The position numbers were made by a program, and so were the translations under genes. From Phoenicibacter congonensis (GTDB lineage: Bacteria; Actinomycetota; Coriobacteriia; Coriobacteriales; Eggerthellaceae): 14,980 bases of DNA. The stretch covers positions 3,213 through 18,192 of the forward strand of contig JAUMVS010000018.1 in the NCBI GenBank assembly GCA_030530045.1. Direction: 5' to 3'. Shown here piece by piece: positions 7,605 through 14,408 of this stretch. The notes below the pieces were generated by a model, which did not search any database, had not been told where the DNA came from, and saw nothing but the letters and a program-made list of their open reading frames with translations. The first letter of the stretch is position 1; each line of letters opens with the position of its first letter.

Positions 7605-7623
7605 TTGCCTGAACTAAAGGCAA
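7605..7623. repeat. Small inverted repeat TTGCCT / AGGCAA
   Basis: A 6-bp inverted repeat with a 7-base centre, 40 bp after the exporter terminator. No T-run follows on the + strand. It is the first landmark in the 260-bp gap before the tip pilin gene; no convincing sigma-70 promoter was found between here and 7700. Confidence 0.3.
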
Positions 7624-7702
7624 CTCGCTCACGCACTTCTTAGCTCAAATGCCTTTACTATTTCTTGATGTAATCGCGAAAAATTCGGTTTTACCTTGTT
7701 AT

Positions 7703-7726
7703 TTTGTAAAGAAGTTGTAAACTTTA
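7703..7726. promoter_or_regulatory. Possible operator upstream of the tip pilin gene
   Basis: TTGTAAA occurs twice with an 11-bp period (7704-7710 and 7715-7721), one helical turn apart, as seen for direct-repeat activator sites. The second copy overlaps a perfect inverted repeat AAGTT-GTA-AACTT (7712-7724). TTTGTAAA at 7703-7710 also occurs upstream of the sortase gene at 14259-14266. AT-rich words recur by chance, so this is tentative. Confidence 0.3.
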
Positions 7727-7730
7727 TCGT

Positions 7731-7756
7731 GGCTTGCTTAAAGGAGAGGGCAAGTC
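7731..7756 (+). other. Leader hairpin with Shine-Dalgarno-like loop
   Basis: GGCTTGC (7731-7737) pairs with GCAAGTC (7750-7756) in a 7-bp stem with one G-T pair. The 12-base loop contains AAAGGAGAGG, a strong ribosome-binding sequence. The only nearby start is ATG at 7765, which opens a 27-codon ORF ending at 7848 and overlapping the tip pilin start by 22 nt. This could be a leader peptide or coincidence. A second pairing, GCGCAA (about 7774-7779) with TTGCGC (about 7803-7808), could fold the rest of the leader. Confidence 0.35.
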
Positions 7757-7826
7757 GTAGTGGTATGAACGTGGCGCAACGGTTACCTTTGGTGAGGGAG
7801 ATTTGCGCGCCAAGAAACAGGGTTAA

Positions 7827-10800
7827 TTGCAGCACAGAAATGCGATAGTTAAATTTAGGGGTGTGCTCAACAAGTTTATTTTTGTGGCACTGTGTGCAAG
7901 TGTAGCTATATTCGTTGCCCTAGCTGGTCATCTCTACATCAATGCCTTCGCGGAAGGCGACAACTCCACTTCAACTTCAACTAAAAATTCAGACGCTAAT
8001 CTTTCTGCCGATTCGAGCGGAAGCGACGCAAGCAATGCGTCTATAAATTCGGAAACAACAAATTCGTCCGACAACCAGGCAAGTTCTTCAAATGTCACTC
8101 TTGCCGATGACACATCAACTGATTCTTCAACAAACGAGTCGTCATCTGATGATTATGGCGACGACATGAACGAAGTCACCATTCACACTCGCGTTCTCAT
8201 TGATGGTGTGTGGAAATATGCCAGCAAGGATGGCACTCTTTACGATTCTGCAAGTGACACTGGCTACACGCCAATTACTGTCACAAAACAGGCCTATCGC
8301 GAAGGTGGCAATCGCGCTATCATTCCTCAAGCTGCCCTTGAAAAGGCGCTCACGCTTGTTGGTTTTTCTGGCGATGAGTTAGTTCGCAACGACAACCAAA
8401 CTGCCGACTGGGGCAACTGGATTTTTGGTTACTGCGACTACGACGTAACTTCCGACTCTAATGACGCCATTTGGAACAACGTCACTGCGAATAAACCTAG
8501 TGGCTACGATTCTTGGTATGTCTTTACAAAAGGCTACCAGTGGATCAACGAAGGCACTGACAACAAAATTTTGAATGTTTATTACCTGCCTGCAAACCGC
8601 GACGATGGTTTGTTCACAAAGCCTTCCTCGTTCTTTAGCGGCGGTTCAGCTTCAAGAAGCGACGCAACTCGCATTGCCGACAACACTTTCCATTCTGTGA
8701 CAGTCGAGGACGACAGTCATCTAATTTATGCGGAAGGCGAAACACTACCTTCAACTCAATACATCATCACGACAGCTGCCGACAATAAGAAAACTGCAAC
8801 TGTCAAAGCGCCAAGTTCCACAACAAAGTGGAAAGTTTGGGAAGATGCCGACGGTGACGGAACCTACGAAACTCTGCTTTCAGCCGCCAACTACAGCGTT
8901 AAGAAAAGCGATGACGGCACGACTTCGACCTACACTTTCTCCAACATCACTGGACCTGTTAAGCTTGTCGCTGCTGCTCGCGACTCAAAATATTCAATTG
9001 CCTACAAAGTCCCAATGACTACCGAAGACCTCGTGGTTTATGGTTCGCTCACAAAGAGCAATCAATCTTTGCCTTCAGTTGATAACGACACAATTGATGG
9101 CGAGGCAACTAAGGTTGTCGAGTTCGATGCTGCGTCTGGCAACTACAAAATCTTGGCGCCTGACGAAGATCAAGTTACCGTCACAGCAAACCTATCGGCA
9201 GCTCGCCGTTATTGCTACAAGTTCGAGGGCTGGACAATTGTTGGTGACACAACTTCAACTGTTTACTCTGCCGGTGCAACTCTCACGGCTGATGAACTCG
9301 AAAGCCTTGCTGATGAAGACGGCAACCTCGTGTTCAAGTCAAGTTGGTCTTTAACCGATGAGCAGGGAAGAATTAACACAGCAAACTTCTTCCTTGATCT
9401 TGAGTGCGAAGTTCAGGACAACACTGGCAGCGGCTACCGCTCCTACTCTTCTGGAAATTGGAGTCCTTCAATTTATTCGTCGCGCCTCTCGGGCACCGAC
9501 GGTCTTGGCGTAGCAAGCTCAGGTGACACTGTCCAGCTGAACGAGTCGTCAACGGCAGAAAATTGGCCTGGCGTTGATAAATGGATTCGTTCGTTAGGAA
9601 ATTCGCCTGTCACACCAGACAAAAACGTCACTGGCGTTGATTACACGGGCGAGGGAATTACAATCGTTGACTTTCCGACTGACGAAGAAATTTTTGCGCA
9701 GCTCAGGTCTCAGAAAACAGCGATTACGATCGACGGCAATCTTGTTTCGACTGAAGATTTGAATGCTAACAACTTCACAGTTCGTTGGAATCTTATTAAA
9801 TATGTTGGCAGTGATTCCTATGGCTCTGCCGATGGCTGGCACGTCGATGGCGTTTTAGTTGCTAAACGCGCAAATGTCATCGTTTCCAAGACTTTTGCGG
9901 GTGAGAGTGAAGCAATCGATGCCGTCAAAGGCAGCTACACTGATGTTTCTGGCTTCGATGAAACAGCCGATTTCTACATTTCTGTAAAACACACCGACTC
10001 AACAACTTCTGCTGAAACAGAAGACTATAAGCTGCTTTTGATTCCTGATTCATCTATTGATCACACGACCACAACTGGCAACTATCTTGGCTATTTTTCC
10101 TACGACTCAACCTCAGGTAAATACACGTGGGACACCGATGCCCGCCAAGGAGTTGAATACACCTACGTCGAGAAAAATAGCGCCTATTCTCCGACCGATT
10201 CCAGCTACAAATGGAACAATTCTCGCTGGTATTCCGTAAAAAACACTAACAGCAGCCAAGACACTAACGGCTGGATTGCCTACGACTTCTCGGAGGAAGG
10301 CAACGTTAATGTGACGGCTAAGGCCTACGCCGCCGACACTCCAACTTCCGCAAGACAAACTGTTTCGTTTAGAAACATGTATGTTCACGCTGGCACTTTA
10401 ATTGTTAGCAAGACTTCAACCGACACGAGCGAGGCGATGGCTGGCGTTCAGTTCAAGGTGACTGGCACGAACGACGAGGGAACAGGAACGTTGCCACTCT
10501 ATCAAAAGATAGGCACAAATCTCTACACAACTGACACTCATGCAGCCGATTACCCCGATGTTTACACGCGCGTTGATGACTACGTTGCAACCACTGACAG
10601 CACTGGATTTTTCTACATCGAACTTGCAGTTGGCTCCGAGACCTCAACTTCGGTTGGCAAATATGTTCTGACCGAGCAATCATCGAGCACTCCTGGATAC
10701 ACCGGTGCCGAAACCATCACTTTCTCAATCAAGGAAGAAAGCGGAATCACAGGCGACGTCGTGACAACAAGTTCCGACACAGGCACAGTTTGGGCAAAGG

Positions 10801-12245
10801 CTAACGATGATAATGCTTTCGAGCTTGACATTTTCAATCGCCCTGACGCAACGACCAACGTTTTTGCAGTCAAGAATTGGGACGAAAATGCCAAGAACAA
10901 AAAGCAGGTAACAGTCGAGCTTTGGCGCGAATATGGCGAGGGCGAGTCGAAGGTCACTGAAAAAGTGCCTGACACCCGCGACGCCGACGGCAATGTTTCG
11001 ACCACCTACACTCAAACGCTCACAACTGACAACAATTGGATGCACGAATTCACCGATTTGCCACTCGTTGTCAACAATCAATATGTTCGTTATTTCTTGA
11101 AAGAAACTTGGATTGGTGACCCGAACGATTCGTCCTCGGTTCATTACGACCCAACGGCCGACCCATCTGATGGCTACAAAAACTATGTCGTTTCGGGCGA
11201 TGATGCGGCCTATGTCAAAAGCGATACAACGATTGATTTGACAGGCTTGACCCTCGACGAAATCAAGGCGCTTTTCCCGAAGGAAACCTCTCACTGGACC
11301 GATGAGGGCGCAACTTCTGAGACCTACGCCAACAACACGCTTCTTGTCATCAACAACGAGGAAGTTGGACACGATATCACTTTCAAGAAAGTTGACCGTG
11401 AAGGCGTTGATGCTCATGCTCTGAAAGGTGCAACTTTTACCCTTTACTCTGACGAAGACTGCACCGATGTAATTGGAACGTCAGAATCTGACGCAAACGG
11501 CACCGTTCGTTTCTCAAAGCTCTCGGCAGGAACCTATTACTTTAAAGAAACTTCAGCACCTCATGGCTATGCGTTCTCCGACACCGATGTCTATAAAACT
11601 GTCATCGCTGGTGAAAGCGTCAAGATCACCAAAGTCGGCGACGATTCTGGCAATCTGGTGACATCAATCGTCAATAAATATGGTGCAGCTCTAAAGATTT
11701 TTAAAGTCGGAAGCGGCACAAAAGGTCTCTACAACGCTCAGTTCAGAGTCACAAAAGATGTTGTGGTTGACGAAACCACGACAGAAGTTGATTTCGCTAC
11801 TGTCTCGACCAGTGCCGACGGCATTGCTTGGGTTACAGGTGTAGAACACGGAACCTATCACGTCTACGAAATAAAAGCACCGAACGGCTATCAAATGCCT
11901 GATGCCGACAAAGTTGAGTTCAGCTTTACTGTTGAAACTAATGAGGAAGGTCAAACGACCGTTACCCATGACGAGGTTTCCGAAGATGGAACCTACACCG
12001 CATGGGCTCAAATTTCCTCTGAAACCACTTCGAATTCCGATGTGTTCCAGCTAACTGCGAAAAACACTGTAATGTACACCATGCCAACCGCTGGCGGCAT
12101 CGGGGTTGTTTGGGTCTATGCTGCAGGCATCATTTTGCTTTGCGGCGCTCTAACTTTAACTTTACTGCGTGCTAACGGCCGCCTGAATTTGGCGGAAGTG
12201 AAACTTTGCGCAGAAGCAATTCGAAAGAAAGTGGGGTGGTTCTAA
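7827..12245 (+). CDS. Tip/ancillary pilin, multi-domain surface adhesin
   Basis: Large surface protein (1472 residues) at the place where two-component actinobacterial pili encode their tip adhesin, just before the shaft pilin and class C sortase. Order: signal peptide 1-42 (cleavage after AFA); Ser/Thr/Asn/Asp-rich stalk 44-114; unrecognised head from about 115 to 680, including an InlB-repeat-like patch near 450-505 (YKFEGW at 464-469); a domain starting NVIVSK at 683; SpaA-like domain from 858 (Lys862, Glu950); Cna-B-like domain about 1010-1180 (Lys1016, Glu1093, Asn1176/1177); SpaA domains about 1182-1285 (Lys1187/1188, Glu1241, Asn1283) and 1287-1410 (Lys1290/1293, Glu1348). Lys, Glu and Asn in these domains suggest isopeptide bonds. 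MPTAG (1419-1423) precedes a membrane segment and a 28-residue tail. A stop at 7824 forces a non-ATG start: TTG 7827 with AGGG 4 nt upstream, or GTG 7863. Confidence 0.85.
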   Translation: MQHRNAIVKFRGVLNKFIFVALCASVAIFVALAGHLYINAFAEGDNSTSTSTKNSDANLSADSSGSDASNASINSETTNSSDNQASSSNVTLADDTSTDSSTNESSSDDYGDDMNEVTIHTRVLIDGVWKYASKDGTLYDSASDTGYTPITVTKQAYREGGNRAIIPQAALEKALTLVGFSGDELVRNDNQTADWGNWIFGYCDYDVTSDSNDAIWNNVTANKPSGYDSWYVFTKGYQWINEGTDNKILNVYYLPANRDDGLFTKPSSFFSGGSASRSDATRIADNTFHSVTVEDDSHLIYAEGETLPSTQYIITTAADNKKTATVKAPSSTTKWKVWEDADGDGTYETLLSAANYSVKKSDDGTTSTYTFSNITGPVKLVAAARDSKYSIAYKVPMTTEDLVVYGSLTKSNQSLPSVDNDTIDGEATKVVEFDAASGNYKILAPDEDQVTVTANLSAARRYCYKFEGWTIVGDTTSTVYSAGATLTADELESLADEDGNLVFKSSWSLTDEQGRINTANFFLDLECEVQDNTGSGYRSYSSGNWSPSIYSSRLSGTDGLGVASSGDTVQLNESSTAENWPGVDKWIRSLGNSPVTPDKNVTGVDYTGEGITIVDFPTDEEIFAQLRSQKTAITIDGNLVSTEDLNANNFTVRWNLIKYVGSDSYGSADGWHVDGVLVAKRANVIVSKTFAGESEAIDAVKGSYTDVSGFDETADFYISVKHTDSTTSAETEDYKLLLIPDSSIDHTTTTGNYLGYFSYDSTSGKYTWDTDARQGVEYTYVEKNSAYSPTDSSYKWNNSRWYSVKNTNSSQDTNGWIAYDFSEEGNVNVTAKAYAADTPTSARQTVSFRNMYVHAGTLIVSKTSTDTSEAMAGVQFKVTGTNDEGTGTLPLYQKIGTNLYTTDTHAADYPDVYTRVDDYVATTDSTGFFYIELAVGSETSTSVGKYVLTEQSSSTPGYTGAETITFSIKEESGITGDVVTTSSDTGTVWAKANDDNAFELDIFNRPDATTNVFAVKNWDENAKNKKQVTVELWREYGEGESKVTEKVPDTRDADGNVSTTYTQTLTTDNNWMHEFTDLPLVVNNQYVRYFLKETWIGDPNDSSSVHYDPTADPSDGYKNYVVSGDDAAYVKSDTTIDLTGLTLDEIKALFPKETSHWTDEGATSETYANNTLLVINNEEVGHDITFKKVDREGVDAHALKGATFTLYSDEDCTDVIGTSESDANGTVRFSKLSAGTYYFKETSAPHGYAFSDTDVYKTVIAGESVKITKVGDDSGNLVTSIVNKYGAALKIFKVGSGTKGLYNAQFRVTKDVVVDETTTEVDFATVSTSADGIAWVTGVEHGTYHVYEIKAPNGYQMPDADKVEFSFTVETNEEGQTTVTHDEVSEDGTYTAWAQISSETTSNSDVFQLTAKNTVMYTMPTAGGIGVVWVYAAGIILLCGALTLTLLRANGRLNLAEVKLCAEAIRKKVGWF

Positions 12246-12395
12246 TGCCGAGATATTGGCAAGGAGGCTGCCCAAAGGCGTGCCACAGAAAGAAAAGCGC
12301 TTCTCGAATGCAAGGCGCGCCAGCTGTAACTTGATTTCTCAAAAAGGGAAACGACTAGGCGCGACAGCGTTTAAATTTGGAATTTTTGGATAATT
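12246..12395 (+). other. Structured gap between tip and shaft pilin genes
   Basis: This part of the 211-bp gap shows TTGGCA (12256-12261) and TGCC-C-AA (12269-12275) forming a hairpin with AGGAGG in its loop, GGCGCGCC at 12314-12321, and no T-run terminator. A 29-codon ORF begins with ATG 12245-12247, overlapping the tip pilin stop as TAATG, and ends at 12334. Another frame, in phase with the tip gene, stays open from 12246 to a stop at 12327. No homology was recognised for either. The tip transcript may read through into the shaft gene. Confidence 0.4.
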
Positions 12396-12425
12396 TTGAT
12401 AGCGAATTGTTCTGGAATTTATAAA
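12396..12425 (+). promoter_or_regulatory. Strong sigma-70-type promoter of the shaft pilin gene
   Basis: TTGATA (12396-12401) and TATAAA (12420-12425), each five of six matches to consensus, are separated by 18 bp. Transcription would start near 12432 and give a leader of about 25 nt. It is the best promoter in the window and would allow the shaft subunit to be made in excess over the tip. Confidence 0.7.
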
Positions 12426-12456
12426 GAATTAGTAGGTTTTTTAAGAAAGGAAAGAA

Positions 12457-14088
12457 ATGCAAAACGCAAAACAAAAATGGGGAGCAATCCTTCTTGCTGT
12501 TGCTCTTCTGCTTGGCGCATGTGGTTTTAGCGCAAGCACAGCGTTTGCTGACACCACGTACGACAAAAATGTCACACTCACCGGCTTGGCAAACGGTGAG
12601 GTTGTTCATGCCTACAAGCTCATGTCCTACGACGACAGCTACAACACCTACGTCTATGACGGGGGCTTCGGCGGCTACCTTGATGCTCACAAGTCAGCTG
12701 ACCAAACAAGAGATCAGTACTTCCACAGCATCACTTCTTCAACTGACGTTGCAAAGATGCTTGACACCTATCTTCACAGCACAACTTACACAAAGCCAGC
12801 TGACACAGAATACACTGTTTCTGGAACTGAGCAAAAGGTAACTCTCGAGCCTGGCTATTACATGTTTACTGTGACCACAACTGGCACTGAGTCAAACATG
12901 TATAAACCTTTCTCAGCTTTCGTTAAGGTTGACGGCAACAAATCAACAGTCATTGCTGGTTCTATGACTACTGCATCTGACAGCGACGTAACAGTTGCAA
13001 TGAAAAGCGAAAAGGGTCCTTCGATTGTAAAAGCTGTTAAAAGAGACAACGGAACCGATATGGCTTCTTCTTGGAAGACAACGAAGACTGTTGGAAACGG
13101 TGACACTGTTACATACCGCGTAGCTCTCACAATTCCTGACTGGAAAGACATTGTTTATCCTGAACTCAAGCTCATCGACACTCTGAATGCTCAGCAATAT
13201 GTCAAGGGCTCTGTTGCAATTTATACAACTGAGGGCGATGAGACAAGCAATTATCTCCCAACCGATGCAGTCGACGGTGCGATTTCAGAAGAGGTAATCG
13301 GCGGCTACGACACAACTTCAGCTTTGCAGAGCTTGACTTTCGCTATCGACTACTCAAAGCTCACAGCAAATCACACCTACTACATCACCTACCAAACAAC
13401 TGTTCAAGACGAAGTTACTACTTCAATGAAGGCAACTAACTCTGCTCTTGTTAAGTACAACTCTTCACAAACAAGCACTTCAACTACAACTGAGTCAAAG
13501 ACAACTCTCTATACCTATGCAGCCCAGCTCACAAAGCAGGATCTCAACGGAAGCCTGCTTGATGGCTCATCTTTCACAATTTACTCTGATGAAACTTGCA
13601 CAACAGCAGTCAAATTTGAGAAAGTTACAAACAACGATGGCACTTTCTACTATCGTCCAAGCACTGACGGCACTGTAACTGAGATTGCTGCCGAAGGCAC
13701 AACCGAGTCATTTTTGCTCAAAGGTCTTGACCCCTATCACACCTACTACTTCAAAGAGACAACCACTCCAAAGGGTTATTACGCACCAACAAACGCTTTT
13801 AACCTCCAGCTCGTTTCTCAGAAACTTGTTGATGATGACACCGAGCATTCAGGCGCTCTCTCTGAAGATTCAGCAATCACGCCACTTGACACAGCTGACA
13901 GCAAGCTTGTTAGCGGCAGTGTTGATCAAACAAGCACAAACCAGTTTGACATCGTTATCAAGAACTCTACAACCCCAACGCTTCCTGTAACAGGCGGCAT
14001 GGGCACTGTAATCATCATGATTCTTGGCGTTGTCCTCATGGTTAGCGCAGTTACCCTCTTTGCATTCCGTCGTCGCAATCGCGCATAA
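12457..14088 (+). CDS. Major (shaft) pilin, LPXTG type
   Basis: Backbone subunit of a sortase-assembled pilus, 543 residues, of the SpaA/FimA type. The ATG has AAAGGAAA just upstream. The signal peptide ends at AFA-D (residues 29-32). The C-terminal sorting signal is LPVTG at 509-513, followed by a hydrophobic segment and RRRNRA. E-box YFKETTTPKGYY is centred on Glu434. In the last domain Lys360 (LTKQD), Glu434 and Asn503 (IKNST) fit an intramolecular isopeptide bond. The likely pilin motif is degenerate: VTVAMK at 178-183 stands where VxVYPK is expected, making Lys183 (or Lys186) the candidate cross-linking residue. The signal peptide also contains LGAC at 19-22, which resembles a lipobox, but the sorting signal makes signal peptidase I processing more likely. 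It has its own promoter and terminator, with the tip gene upstream and the sortase downstream. Confidence 0.93.
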   Translation: MQNAKQKWGAILLAVALLLGACGFSASTAFADTTYDKNVTLTGLANGEVVHAYKLMSYDDSYNTYVYDGGFGGYLDAHKSADQTRDQYFHSITSSTDVAKMLDTYLHSTTYTKPADTEYTVSGTEQKVTLEPGYYMFTVTTTGTESNMYKPFSAFVKVDGNKSTVIAGSMTTASDSDVTVAMKSEKGPSIVKAVKRDNGTDMASSWKTTKTVGNGDTVTYRVALTIPDWKDIVYPELKLIDTLNAQQYVKGSVAIYTTEGDETSNYLPTDAVDGAISEEVIGGYDTTSALQSLTFAIDYSKLTANHTYYITYQTTVQDEVTTSMKATNSALVKYNSSQTSTSTTTESKTTLYTYAAQLTKQDLNGSLLDGSSFTIYSDETCTTAVKFEKVTNNDGTFYYRPSTDGTVTEIAAEGTTESFLLKGLDPYHTYYFKETTTPKGYYAPTNAFNLQLVSQKLVDDDTEHSGALSEDSAITPLDTADSKLVSGSVDQTSTNQFDIVIKNSTTPTLPVTGGMGTVIIMILGVVLMVSAVTLFAFRRRNRA

Positions 14089-14114
14089 CGACTGAAACGC
14101 ACACGCAAACTTTC

Positions 14115-14146
14115 AAAAAGGTCAGGCATTCCGCCTGGCCTTTTTT
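14115..14146 (+). terminator. Intrinsic terminator of the shaft pilin gene
   Basis: AAAAAGGTCAGGC (14115-14127) pairs with GCCTGGCCTTTTT (14133-14145) around loop ATTCC, one G-T pair, ending in six Ts. It begins 27 bp after the pilin stop and should sharply reduce read-through into the sortase gene. Confidence 0.95.
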
Positions 14147-14186
14147 AATTTCGGTCCAAACCCCGCTCCGCCCTACGTCACCAGCC

Positions 14187-14203
14187 ATTAATTGCGCATT
14201 AAT
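14187..14203. repeat. 17-bp palindrome upstream of the sortase gene
   Basis: ATTAAT-TGCGC-ATTAAT, two palindromic hexamers around a 5-bp centre with GCGC. It resembles a binding site for a dimeric regulator and lies in a non-coding gap about 206 bp before the sortase start. Confidence 0.4.
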
Positions 14204-14245
14204 ATACCAGCAGGCCCAACGCGGATTCGCACCCGCCCTTTAATC

Positions 14246-14287
14246 GCGGTTCTTTTAGTTTGTAAATTCTTGATATGCAAGAACCGC
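14246..14287. repeat. 9-bp inverted repeat with a nested alternative stem
   Basis: GCGGTTCTT (14246-14254) and AAGAACCGC (14279-14287) are perfect inverted copies separated by 24 bp. Inside, TTCTTG (14267-14272) can instead pair with CAAGAA (14278-14283), so the right arm has two possible partners. The rest of the 262-bp gap (14147-14408) is a GC-rich stretch at 14158-14240 followed by AT-rich DNA, with no gene recognised. Confidence 0.5.
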
Positions 14288-14321
14288 ACCGTAGCTGGAA
14301 GTTTTTGTCTTTCATTTTTTC

Positions 14322-14350
14322 TTGGTTAACGTGGGATTCCTTACTAATAT
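14322..14350 (+). promoter_or_regulatory. Candidate promoter of the sortase gene
   Basis: TTGGTT (14322-14327) and TAATAT (14345-14350) are separated by 17 bp, with four of six -10 matches. The start would be near 14357, about 50 nt before the TTG start codon. Because a strong terminator precedes this gap, the sortase needs a promoter here. Confidence 0.4.
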
Positions 14351-14408
14351 ATAGAGAGTCATTTATTGACGAGAATATGCACTACAAACTTCGAATTGAG
14401 ATAGCTGG

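Noticed and set aside
7765..7848. 27-codon leader ORF before the tip pilin
   Set aside because: ATG and an AAGGAG site are present but 18 nt apart and there is no recognisable peptide; kept only as a note in the leader hairpin entry.
10725..11417. 230-codon open frame on the - strand within the tip pilin gene
   Set aside because: Antisense shadow of Cna-B/SpaA repeat coding sequence; no plausible protein features.
12511..12525. Lipobox-like LGAC in the shaft pilin signal peptide
   Set aside because: The protein has a full LPVTG sorting signal and a good AFA-D cleavage site, so a lipoprotein is unlikely, though not excluded.
14210..14240. tRNA-like T-arm on the - strand (GCGGGTGCGAATCCGC)
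   Set aside because: No anticodon or D arm and no acceptor stem or CCA could be assembled around it; probably a simple GC-rich hairpin.
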